A DNA stretch of 64,000 nucleotides. Origin: Siphonodentalium dalli (taxonomy: Eukaryota; Mollusca; Scaphopoda; Gadilida; Siphonodentaliidae). The stretch spans positions 52,677,899 to 52,741,898 of the forward strand of contig CP136067.1 of assembly GCA_032622095.1 (NCBI GenBank), written 5' to 3'. Both the position numbers and the translations under genes were made by a program. Under the pieces are notes generated by a model that saw only the letters and a program-made list of their open reading frames with translations, made no database searches and had not been told where the DNA came from. Positions within the stretch are counted from its first letter, which is position 1. The number at the start of each line of letters is the position of its first letter. Below are positions 12,900 to 23,393 of the stretch, in pieces.

Positions 12900-13900
12900 T
12901 TGGAAATTTCATGTAAGAATGACAAAACGGTTAGATTGGAAATGGGTAGAGATTACTCTGATATTTAAATTTTCCAACCATTGGGCAGGTTTAAATTGTA
13001 AAAAGGACAACTCAAACATGGGTCGCTAGTAGCAACCTGTGGTCGGCTGATTCGTGTGACGGCTAGACTTCCCCGTTTCGTAGAAATTGTTTCGATCATT
13101 CAGAGCTCATAACCAATCTTCAAACTTATAAAAAGCGTGATAACCCAAATGCATATAGTCGCTCCTCCCAATACCACGACCATAGGAATCAGAGAGCTAA
13201 ATGCGTATAGTCGCTGCTCCCAATATCATGGCCATAGGAATCAGGGAGCTAAATGTGTTCCAGAGTCTGGGAGCGAGTGCACCTTGGTAACTTAAGAATG
13301 GCCTTCACCTGATATATGTGATACATTTTAAAGGATAAACTCTTGTTTATTTGATTTGTACAATATATCTAAATAATTTTAACTGCTGAATGTGGGGGAA
13401 TTGATTTTTGTGAGTGGGAAATTTATCCAACAATAGCTGCTGTAGTTCTCGGATTTTCCAGGTAAACATTTTCTGCGGGATAGCACTGTCGCCTGCTTGG
13501 GGATTTATTTTAAAAAGTAAGCACACGATCTATGGTTTTTCTTGCATTTCCATGATCACCTGGTGTCAATCAAGCTGGGTAAACACCACCGGAGTAGCCC
13601 GCAGGCTGGAAGGAGCTCATGGTTGCTAGGAGACATGACGTCTACATAAATAATTTCATTAGTTTACAGTTCCTTATCGTATCCCCATGGCACGATTGTC
13701 ACACGAAACACCACGACATGAGTCAACAAGAAAACCATAGTCAGAAATGGTAACGCCCTCAAGATCATATTATTAGGCATATATAAAATAAAAAATATAT
13801 TGGTTTCATGAATTCACCACCTCAGAAGAATTCCGTTAAAGCAACTTATCCTTCAAATTATTGCAACTACGCTTTATCACTGAATGTTTCTCATTCACCA
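12900..13900. other. Intron-like stretch, no gene seen
   Basis: A short direct repeat (AAATGCATATAGTCGCTCCTCCCAATACC-like) occurs twice near 13,145-13,245. Near 13,455-13,472 a TTTTCCAG is followed at once by GTAAAC, the form of a zero-length or ratcheting splice point, but this may be chance. No coding exon is supported. Confidence 0.35.
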
Positions 13901-13915
13901 CACCACAGCACACCC

Positions 13916-13918
<3 letters not shown>

Positions 13919-13994
<76 letters not shown>

Positions 13995-14036
13995 CTCTCT
14001 CTTCTCTCTCTCTCCCTCCCCCTCTCTATATCTCTC
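13919..14036 (+). repeat. (TC)n microsatellite
   Basis: About 70 bp of uninterrupted TC dinucleotides is followed by imperfect TCTCCC/TATC repeats. The three overlapping serine-leucine open frames here are artefacts of the repeat. It lies just upstream of the exon at 14,136. Confidence 0.97.
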
Positions 14037-14135
14037 TATGCAAATATGTGGCTCACTTTGAAAATCTTTTCATTGATATCTTCAAAGTTTGAAATTACGA
14101 TCATTATATGAGGTTCTAATTCGTGTTTCTTTCAG

Positions 14136-14309
14136 CTAGAGAAATTAGCTGAGACAGAAAACCATAATCAGTTGTTACAGAAACGACATCGGGTGGCAGA
14201 TATATTGACACGATTACGGGGTCGTTTCTTATCGGGTATCCGTGGACACAGCGGCACGCCCATCATACAAACGCGTTTAACGCGTTATGATGTTCTACCG
14301 TCGTCACAG
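14136..14309 (+). CDS. Internal exon of an unidentified plus-strand gene
   Basis: This is the best plus-strand exon. The acceptor is TTTCTTTCAG and the donor CAG|GTGAGT. The 174-nt frame is open throughout at phase 0 and gives 58 residues, starting LEKLAETENHNQLLQKRHRV and ending TRLTRYDVLPSSQ. The first half is charged with leucines spaced as in a coiled coil; the middle is basic (RLRGRFLSGIRGHSG). I do not recognise the family. Normal codon use, lack of repeat character and both splice sites argue for a real exon. Neighbouring candidates are the microexon at 12,790 and possibly the terminal exon at 18,548. Confidence 0.6.
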
Positions 14310-14311
14310 GT

Positions 14312-15264
14312 GAGTTCCCCCTACTATTTTTCCACCAAGCACAGCCATGCATGCCAAATTAACATCATTCTCAAATAGGCGCATTGCGAGCATTTCACTA
14401 TGGGGTACTCAAGTCACAAAGTGACTAAATACGGGTTGATCCAATTGAAACAAATCCACTGATCGAACTTTAAGAAGGACACATTTTCCTTATTCGATGT
14501 GATGCATACAAAAGTATACTCAAAAATTTCATTGATGAAATATACGGTGGCTGGTTTAGAACAAGGGGATTTTTTTTTATTTGGTGGTAAAGAAATAGCT
14601 AATTTGATACCACGAAATAACTATTTTATCCCCATTCAGTCAGATGCACTTCATATAACGGCTTGTATTATCTGGTATATAGGTTATATCGAGAAGAGTG
14701 AATGCAAAAATGATCATAAAATACATCTGTACAACAGCTAAATACATGAGAAGTAAATACTGTGTAGTTCCACTAGCTAGTAGTGAGGTTATAAAAAAAT
14801 TGCCTGCAATTAGCATGCAATCTGGGGTCAATGCTATGACGAGTTTTCTTTGTAAGAATCTACAAGTGTTTGTAAGATAACAATTTCTCATTCCGCTAAT
14901 ATACTTGGTACTGTGAACCTACAATTACAAACATAAATCAAAAATATTATGCGTTCTTTGTAACTACTAACATTTCCAAATCGTCAAGGAACGTGACTGT
15001 AGAAGGTCTGCGTGTGCATGGGGTCTCATCAACTTTCAGTTTTTCACACCGTTGTCACTATATGTTTAGATAGTAACATGGGGTAAAATATATACCTATA
15101 TTGACCGCCTTGGTGGAACAACGAGAACTATACTCCCGATGTGTCTTTTGAAAAGCAAGCAGGACTATTGACCGGGATAGCAAGCAGGACTATTAATAGA
15201 CCGGGTGTCCTAGATTCAGAAAACATCATCGATGGAATATGCTTTCGTTATTCCACCCAAGTCA
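14312..15264. other. Intron-like stretch, no gene seen
   Basis: The region is AT-rich with short overlapping frames on both strands and no splice-flanked exon that I can support. A phrase GCAAGCAGGACTATT is duplicated near 15,155 and 15,180. Confidence 0.4.
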
Positions 15265-16800
15265 GTAAAGATAGATAGATATAGATAGATATATATGTAT
15301 TGCAATACACCAATTTATGGCAGTTGCACAATTGAAAATAACGAACATATATATCATAAACAACATAATAACAAACATAATATGGTTAATTTCTAATATT
15401 GATAATGACACATTTGCAATTGTCAACTAATGAGCTGTTTCCTCCGAAGAATAACCGGATCATGTTGCACACATAAGCAATTATTTTCCCATGCTTGTTT
15501 TTCATGATATATAAAAATTTGTTCGCTTCGTTCATCTTGTAAACATTCGGTTCGTTTCTTTCAATCGTTTCGAACAAATTATGTCTGAGATCCTTATAGG
15601 CATCGCATTCCATGACAAAATGTATCTCCGTTTCAATTCTATTGTTTGCATACAGGGCATATTCGCTTTTCAAATCGTGTCTTAGGTTGTTTGTGTCTCC
15701 CTTTTTTTATTTCTAGTACATGATTACTCGCGCGAAGTCTAGTAAAATATGCTCGAGCTTCTTGTGATTTCGTACATATGAGATATGGTTCAAGGATATA
15801 TTCTTCCTTGCATAACCTGTAAGTGCGTAATTTGTTTTTTCCACTCAATTTATCGTCGTCGAATATATCATGTTTAAACTGCGAGATGTGATCTCGTTTT
15901 AACTTCACGACCAACTGCCTCACATTCGTTCCTGGAAAAGTATTATCATCGTTTAGTCTAACATCCCATTTGGATAGTTGCGTGGCCCAAGATGAAAGTT
16001 TACAAGTTATTGATTCTTCAAAAGACCCGGATAAAAAATTGTCACTATTTACTTTAGAAAGTTTACTCATATATTTGAATAATTGAAGTACAGCATCGTT
16101 AGCTAGAGGAAAACGACCTAGCTCCGCCCGCGATGCGTGATTAGATGATTTCCTGTTTAAGAATAAAATATTCTTACAAAACTTCAGATGCATTTGTTCA
16201 CACGCAATCGTATCTTTGAAAGGCAAATTAAGTTCCGGCGCCCATATTTCACAACCATATAATAAGATTGGTTTAATAAGCTTATCGAACAGTTTACACT
16301 TAGTCAGTGTGGGTAATTCAACTTGCGATTTGAGCAGGTTTGTTAAGAAAAACATAGCTTTAGATCCCCTTGCACTCAAGTTCTCCTGTGCCTTTTTCAT
16401 TTTCCCATTGTAAGTGAAAATCAGACTAAGGTATTTATACTCATCCACTACTTCCAGTTGTCTTCCTTTAAAATAGAATGATTGATCCTGTTTCGTTTTC
16501 CTTGACCGGAAAACCATACATTTTGTTTTCTCTGCATTTAAATGAAGATTATTGTCAGTTGCATATTGCTCCAATTGTTTGAAGCACGATTGTAGGCCCG
16601 ACGGTGACTGTAATAACATAACATAAGTCATCAGCAAAAAGGAGATGGTTGAGAACTCTGCCATTCACATATACTGGGTCAGAAGTTTGTCCGAAATTCT
16701 TCCTTATATCATCAATGGAAATCTTAAACAATATAGGGGATAAGTTAAGCATGGCTTACCCCTTTTGTCGACAACGTTGGGGGACCAACCCCTGAAGATG
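15265..16800 (-). pseudogene. LINE reverse transcriptase, palm to C-terminus, broken
   Basis: Read on the minus strand, this fragment runs from RT block B (LSPILFKISIDDIRK) through the catalytic FADD box (HLLFADDLCYV, near 16,640) and the thumb (NLHLNAEKTKCMVF, then EYKYLSLIFTYNGKM). It continues into PILLYGCEIWAPE and a Cys-His C-terminal motif of the CPVC ... ETEIHFVMEC ... YKDLR type, and stops at 15,386. A frameshift near 16,620 follows the FADD box and another near 15,660 lies inside the Cys-His motif, so it is dead. A TATC/TAGA microsatellite at 15,265-15,297 lies beyond the stop and may be the 3' tail. It differs from the 4.8 kb LINE. A CR1/L2/Jockey-like clade is likely, but this is inference. 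Confidence 0.85.
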
Positions 16801-18300
16801 TCTTAACTGAATAATAACTCGAGCTATAAAGCGATTGTAATACATTTAAAGTATGGCCACGGATACCGATACTTCTCATTTTATCATGTAAAGATGTGTT
16901 TTATTATATATGGCAGAATTCTGACCTCGCGCCAATCACGTGACGCCACAGGCGGGCAATAGTTCGGCGACCATATATAGACCGGGCGATACTACGCTCA
17001 TACAGGGCAATGGTCAAAATTAATATGTGACAAGTGATTGCAACTTCGTCCACCCAAGACTCTATATATGTGGACTTAATATGACCATACGCTATCGTAA
17101 TTAACGAACCACAGCTAAACACACGCATAAGCTAGGATATATATGTGTCTTTTAATCCTATAAAATAACTTCATAGATGCGTATTCCCATCTAATAAGAT
17201 TAACTTAAGCCTTATTTCGCGGTGCGATTATGAGATGCACAAGGGTTCATCGACAGAGTGGGTTCTATAGCAATTTCGTGTTTAAATTAGGTCAATCATA
17301 TCATACATCAAGGGATGTGAGAAATCAGAGATTCACAATGGAAACAGACAACGAGTTCACCGACTCAGATTTATAACCTAAATAAAAAACTTTTAAAAGC
17401 CATTCCTTTTGAACAAATTATTATAGAATGTAAACTACCAACATGAAACTTAAAGTATTCAAATGTCAAGACTGTTGGTTGTTGTCTAGAGTGGAGTATC
17501 TTACTGAAATTAACCATTATATTATTGACGCTGTGTGTGCAATCCGATTGAGATGTGTACTATACGAAGAAGCTTGTCGATTTCATCATGTTCATTTCTT
17601 TCATAAAACGTCTTCATGTCGATGTCAACGAAACTCTACGAGCAACGTCACCATGTAACTTTCACCCTCAACCGAATATGCGATAACCTGAATGTATCGT
17701 CTGCTTTGTTCATAAGTATGTGTTTCTTTTCGATTCATGAAAATAGAAGGATATCTGAGGATTATCATATTCACGTATGTACTATGTTATATTAGGATAA
17801 TTTAAACGCGATATAATAACGTTTGCTTGCATCACGAATTTCGATTTCGATTCCAGTATTGTCCCCAGCCCAGCCAGAGTGATTGAGATTTCCCCATTGC
17901 ACGCGACATGTATATTTTATTAGGCCACTCCATTGCAAATATTTGACAGTCCACAATATGTATAATTATGTTCTCAATAAAATGCAAACAGCGGCTACGA
18001 ATGAACTTCACTGTGCATAATTCCGATAGTAACTCCCTCATTTTGGAACGCCGGCCATTGAAAGACGCACACGTTTATTTCAGATTACGACATTAATGCA
18101 TTAAGCCCACCGTTCTACTGTGCGACAAAGGTGCTCGCAAAAATTCAAAACAGCAGTGTCGGATTAGATAATAATTGGTGACGTCATAAAATCAGATATA
18201 GTCTATATACGACCCACAGCGTCCGGCTTTGGTTCGTTATAAGCGAGATCACTGGGTCACTGCCGTATTGGATGCATCCAGCTCCATTCCGTGGTTTCAG
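16801..18300. other. Gene-poor stretch
   Basis: No supported exon or named repeat is seen. The 71-codon plus-strand frame at 17,443 and the 69-codon minus-strand frame at 17,832 lack motifs and splice support. Confidence 0.4.
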
Positions 18301-18321
18301 AGATTCATACAGCCCCGGCTG

Positions 18322-18448
18322 CGTGGTTTTAGTGCTACAGGTCAAAGTTATGGAGTAGCATTTCCATATATGGAAGTCATGAATAATTCATGACTTCCAT
18401 ATAAGGAATACTACTCCAGAAATTTGACCGGTAGCACTAAAACCACGG
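18322..18448. repeat. Near-perfect palindrome (fold-back element)
   Basis: The left arm runs CGTGGTTTTAGTGCTAC ... GGAAGTCATGAAT and the right arm returns ATTCATGACTTCC ... GTAGCACTAAAACCACG. The centre is near 18,385 with almost no spacer and only a few mismatches. One arm of the same family recurs at 63,918-64,000, cut by the window edge, with a shorter trace near 63,420-63,475. Confidence 0.85.
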
Positions 18449-18547
18449 AATCTGGCCTGGTGGATCCAATATGATAGCGAGTTAGTGACAAGGCGACACG
18501 TATATAATAATAGGAAATATTCGATATTTTTCTCCATCTATTTTCAG

Positions 18548-18648
18548 AGATGAACACATCAAGACGTCTACTTGGCAGTTTTCAACAGTCGACGAGTAGA
18601 TCCACGCAGCGTTACCTACCTTTGCTGATTTTATTATCCGTTTGTTGA
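18548..18648 (+). CDS. Possible terminal exon of the plus-strand gene
   Basis: A strong acceptor (TCTCCATCTATTTTCAG) precedes a frame that, read from its third base, gives MNTSRRLLGSFQQ, a Ser/Thr/Arg stretch and QRYLPLLILLSVC, then a stop at 18,646-18,648. The hydrophobic end resembles a short tail anchor. It needs a phase 1 junction, whereas the exon at 14,136 ends at phase 0, so at least one exon would be missing between them. Another frame also stays open (DEHIKTSTWQFSTVDE, then stop). This is a weak call resting on the acceptor only. Confidence 0.25.
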
Positions 18649-18649
18649 T

Positions 18650-20505
18650 CTATATATATCCAGATCCGAACTATATCGTTGCTTTAGATCCCCGTGGACC
18701 TTGATCAAAGTTGACCCGTGGCTCTGTCAGACCTCCACTGGAACCCGGGGCTGACAAACTCAATGGCTCGAATTCACTAACTGTGTTTATATATAGTCCA
18801 TGTAGTTTATTCCTGGCGAGGCTCAACTCGAAGCTATCTGTTGTCGTCGACCGTGTTGACACCGCTGCGGTATAGTATTATCCAATTAGAGGGAATCGTT
18901 TTAATTATGAGCTGTATGTTCTTGAAAATATAGGGACGTGAAGGTATCCACCAGCCAATGATATCTTCAACACTCATTCCACATAAAGATTCAGTCTGAG
19001 TATCTTCCTCTATTTGCGGATTTTATCCGGTGAGTGTTCGCGATTTAGTCGTGAGGCAGTGTCGATTGGTACATGGCAAATGAGATAGCTTGGCTGGATA
19101 ATATTAATAATAGTGTGTGTGTCATAGAATGATGGACTAAGTTTTTCGGCACAGACGTTTCGTTACTTGTGTTTACGGTTCGGCACCTGGACGTTTCGGC
19201 ATCCGATTTTTCGGCACTTCGGACATTTTGGCACATGGCAATTTTTGGAACAACGAAGCTATATATCAGTGATGACTAGACATAATTTCTGTTTTCATTC
19301 TTTATTTCAATAATATGTGGTAAAACACGTAAAATGGTTTATAACACAAAACGCATGGAAAAACGACAACAAAGGCTGTGAATAGATAAATATCACGAGT
19401 CATACACGCTAAGATACGATCATCTGCGGTCCCGAAACAACCAATGGGTCGATACAACCAATGACCGAAAACCCAGGTGCCGAATCGTCCTGCACTCGTG
19501 TCGTAAACGCTATAGCGAAGATACCGTGTGCGTTCAATCGCTACCAAATAAACTATCCGGTTTATAAAATAAACCCAGTTGGTTAATTCGAGCCAATGTG
19601 TGTAATACTATTCTGCTTGCAAGCGATAGGTCAGGCCAACATGAGTTTGAGACATATCAATATTCATTTCGAACACAAAACAAGTCCACGAACATGTTTT
19701 CATGAAAAATGGGGAGTCATGAGTTCAACGCGCGAACATGACGTCACGGTTTGCCTGGTCTGTTCTGGGTTTGATCTCGGTGTTAGATCACATAGTGAGG
19801 ATCACGTGACTTTCGTTGTGCGATTTTAATCAACAACCAAGAACGAGGAACGAACACGCCCATTTGTATATTACATGCAAATAATCCGGATTTACACACT
19901 GGACAATTTAACGAAAATATTCTGAAGATCACATGGACTCCCATCGTGATTTCGTATTATGAACTTCATATCGATGATGCAAGACGAGGATCTGCTTCTT
20001 GGAGTTAAAAATCCACTTATAATTATCGATAACATTTTTGACATTTTTCCCTCTCACACAAAACTGATACACGAAAATATAGTACCAATATTTTATTGTC
20101 GACATGTTGTCAACGAAGACGAGATTCAAGACGTGAACAGCAGTCGTTATTTTGTTTATATTTACACACTAAGTGTTGTCATCACTAAATCCAGCATTCT
20201 GATTGGTCGGCGCCCACGTGGCTAGTTGCAGTTATTTCTCGGTGAATGCGTAACGCCTCATAACACCAAGCTAATAACACCATCGATACGTCATTAGGTT
20301 TGGAAAGACGAACGCGTAATGCTTTGGGCGCATTTTGACTCGCGCAGGATTGACTTAATACATCATCGGGTTTCAACATGAAGAGAAATTGTTCCTATTA
20401 ACTTTTGCCAAGGGTGCTATTGTGTATTTTGGGCTGATCTTGTCACGATACACTTTTCGATTTAAATATATTTACAAAAGCGGCTTTTTCGCTAAATGTA
20501 TATAA
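18650..20505. other. Gene-poor stretch with TTCGGCAC repeats
   Basis: At 19,145-19,240 the phrase TTTCGGCAC recurs about five times at 15-30 bp spacing. Between 19,430 and 19,505 related sequence appears in inverted form (GTGCCGAATCGTCC). No gene is supported. The open frames on both strands around 19.9-20.2 kb overlap each other and lack motifs. Confidence 0.45.
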
Positions 20506-20510
20506 ATATA

Positions 20511-20667
20511 AGGATTAACTGTCATGTGGACTATTTTTATGGAGATGTAACGGTGAGGTAAGTGGACATAACTTGTATGTAAAACCCTTCGGGTTTTACA
20601 CAAGTTATGTCCACTTACCTCACCGTTACATCTCCATAAAAACAGTCCACGTGACAGTTAATCCTTA
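20511..20667. repeat. 157-bp near-perfect palindrome
   Basis: The arms at 20,511-20,588 and 20,591-20,667 are reverse complements with few mismatches. The outer ends are AAGGATTAACTGTCA and TGACAGTTAATCCTT, and the centre is AAACCCTTCGGGTTT. The structure could extrude as a cruciform or form an RNA hairpin. A fold-back or MITE-type element is likely. Confidence 0.9.
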
Positions 20668-21150
20668 TTTTATGTACAACGCCATATCCTTGTAAGATAC
20701 GACAGGAAACACATTTATTGTCCAGCAATAACAAAATTCCTAACATGTAATTTACTAATAACAGAGCATGGTACTTCATTTCTGTGAGAAAAGTATTTTG
20801 TATTTTTGGAAGGCTTCGATGTCGGAAATTGAAAACAATTATTGGCGTTCTTAGTATTATGTTCGCCATGTCGTATGAGTATAGGAATAAGGACGTGTGT
20901 TGTGGTGATGACTCACTCCCTATTTAGTGGCGACCCACATTTAGAAACTTCGAGTATCTAAACCACGAACTTTGGAATTCTCAGACAGTGTACCAGATAT
21001 TTGTTGAAATAATTACTCATTTAATTAAAATTCTGCGAATGCAATTTCATAAAGGTGGAACTTTTGTTGGGAGTGCGGTCGAAAATTCTAATGTGGAAAG
21101 CCCTACCCAGATACCCTAGCTATTGATCCATTAGCAATGATTGTACAATA

Positions 21151-21850
21151 TAGTCGAATAACCCACTGGGAAATTGTACGACCTATAGAATACTCTTTTA
21201 GATATGTTACGCACTAAACTACACGCAGGGACGTGGCGAGAGTGGGGTGTCTACCCGCAACTTTGGTCAAAATTTGTTATAGTTCGAAAATGCATACTTC
21301 ACACGATAACTGTTGGAAATTTTACACCACATGTAGGTTGAAATTGTTCTCAGTATATTTATTTTCCGACCAATAATTAGTGGGGAATTTATTATTTTTA
21401 GACCAACAGTAGCATTGTTCTATATATAGTCCAAATTGTGCTCAGAAAATGTTATCAGTTGGAAAGTTGAACGTTTCAACCCAAGAGAGGTCCAAATGGA
21501 TTTGGATTTAGATCTGTTTCAAGGGGGCGGTTAGAAAAGGCGGACACCCCCAACATGGACACTCAAGTCGAATAACCGAATGGGAAATTATACGACCTAT
21601 ATAATACTTTTGTAGATATGATACACACTAAACTAAACACAGGGACGTGGCGAGGGTGGGGTGTCCACCCGCAACTTTGGCCTCCTATATATAGTCCAAA
21701 GTTTGGTAATAAATTGTTATCAGTTGGAAAGTTGAAAGTTCCAACCCAAGGGAGGTCCAAATGGATTTGGATTTAAATCTGTTTCAAGGGGAGGGGCACT
21801 TAGAAATTTCAATGCGGACACCCCCAACAGAAACATGCTAGCCACGTCCC
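21151..21850 (+). repeat. Two diverged tandem units of about 415 bp
   Basis: The units begin at about 21,151 and 21,566. Shared phrases in order are AGTCGAATAACC, GGGAAATT.TACGACCTATA, CAGGGACGTGGCGAG, GGGGTGT.TACCCGCAACTTTGG, AGTTGGAAAGTTGAA and AGGTCCAAATGGATTTGGAT. It lies just beyond the 3' end of the minus-strand protease gene. No coding capacity is seen. Confidence 0.75.
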
Positions 21851-21998
21851 TGACAACGTGTATAATATACGACAGATCAGTGAGTGAGAATCTGGGTTTT
21901 ACTCAAACAATTTCACATGAACATGTTCAACATGTCTAGTGAATGTCTGTGATTGTTCGGCACAAACCGTTGATTTATGGAAAACATTTATATGCCCA

Positions 21999-22257
21999 TC
22001 ATACGTTATTATATAAGGGTTGTTCCCGAAGTCGGGACCAGATGTAATCAAGGTGCGAAGATATCCGCTTCTTCTTGATTCGTTTCATTTGTCTCAGCCA
22101 GCCGCTCTGTCTAATAGAGTTATCGTTCATGGATTGCCCTTCAGCGGAGAATCCAGTCCCTTCCACGCCCCGCGAATCTGATAGGAAAATCAGTTTCATC
22201 GTCCTTTTGAGCGAAAGCACAGTCACGTTTTGCAGGCTGTCACCAGTGAATATTCCC
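21999..22257 (-). CDS. Protease gene, last exon: CUB C-terminal half and basic tail
   Basis: Read after an acceptor ending ATCCATAG (phase 2), the exon opens GIFTGDSLQNVTVLSLKR, continues LIFLSDSRGVEGTGFSA and ends with a basic tail containing RQMKRIKKKR before a stop at 21,999-22,001. The SD-x-S-x-x-x-GF-x-A pattern is the standard last strand of a CUB domain. The polypyrimidine tract is weak, but phase and domain fit the preceding exon exactly. No AATAAA was seen close downstream; only ATAAA-like sequence is present. Confidence 0.8.
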
Positions 22258-22583
22258 CTATGGATATAATATACAGGTTACATTACGTGTAGCGTGTGTT
22301 GCTATGACGTTACCATAGATATGCAATATATTATGCATCGTACGATAAACATCACATGGTTCCGTGGCGGACGACGAGACGTCGTTACCGTGTATAATTA
22401 TATAAACAATGGTCATGTGGAAATATATCGCGTCTAGTATTAATGTTGATTGTGTGACAGGAGTGTCTATTTGTTTTTTGATCAGAAATACATGCATTTA
22501 TTTTTTGCTACACACTTGCCACAGGAAACGCCCGAACACAAACATCTGAGTTCAATGCGATCGGGATGCGTAGGCAATAGTAA

Positions 22584-22893
22584 TTGATTGATTGATTGGG
22601 GTTTTATGTCGCTTTAGCCACTAAGGCCATATCACGACATTGCCAGTTTTAATGGTGGAGGAAATCCGCACACTTACGGCTAATCTAACAGTGATTTCAA
22701 TGGCTGATAAACTCGTCGACCATGTGCGGCAAACCACCGGCCATCGGCAAGTAACTGGCAACTTTCCCAGATAACGATTTCGAGTTACAAAGTCCACGAT
22801 GGAAACATGTGAATTTGAACCCTTATCGCCAGCGCTGGAAGGCGAAACGACTTGGAGTTGTACCCCTAACCGATTGAGCCACCGAGGCCCCCC
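22584..22893 (-). mobile_element. tRNA-derived SINE with target-site duplication
   Basis: On the minus strand the element starts GGGGGCCTCGGTGGCTCAATCGG (A-box TGGCTCAATCGG), has a B-box GGTTCAAATTC, then a roughly 200-bp body, and ends CATAAAACCCC followed by (AATC)n. It is flanked on both sides by TAGGCAATAGTAA (22,571-22,583 and 22,894-22,906), a perfect 13-bp target-site duplication, which fixes the element limits. It lies in the 750-bp last intron of the protease gene, same strand. A related copy is at 50,150-50,430. Confidence 0.92.
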
Positions 22894-23007
22894 TAGGCAA
22901 TAGTAACACACGTCGCATGCATGCATATGTAAATAAACCTGGTTCCATGTAACATTTGTAACACACATGTTCCTGTATATATTTAAAATATATGTATGTA
23001 AACTTAC

Positions 23008-23111
23008 GTTTCGTTTCGCCTATCGAAGTGGGTTAGACGTATTTCGAGCGTGTCTCCGTCGAGAAGATGGAATTTGGTGAAATGCAGCTTTATTTTACTA
23101 TGTCTTCTTGT
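23008..23111 (-). CDS. Protease gene, exon 11: CUB middle
   Basis: The acceptor is TTTTCGAACAG and the donor AC|GTAAGT; the exon is 104 nt, phase 0 in and 2 out. It reads TRRHSKIKLHFTKFHLLDGD then TLEIRLTHFDRRNET. The pattern I-x-L-x-F-x-x-F-x-L and D-x-LEI matches the CUB core strands, but the third and fourth CUB cysteines and the acidic Ca-binding residues around them are absent. It joins exon 10 and the last exon without a frame break. Confidence 0.88.
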
Positions 23112-23393
23112 CTGTTCGAAAATTAACAAATCATATATGTGACACATTGAGTGTTTCTTAACCACGTACAAGTGGTCCAAATTAGTAGATGTCCCAAAAC
23201 TCGACTTGAGTGAGTTGTCTTTCAAGTTAAACGACTTTCATTTCGGCGTATAATAACTTCTGGACAATTGCTATTATGTTATAATATGAATATGTGACGC
23301 ATTTGCAAAATTAACAAACGTCAAACAGGTGAAATGCACAATATATAAGTATCTGATTGCGATAGTCTGTTAACCGTTAATGTTAACATGCTA

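Noticed and set aside
13861-14111. Serine-leucine-rich frames
   Set aside because: Pure (TC)n microsatellite read in three frames.
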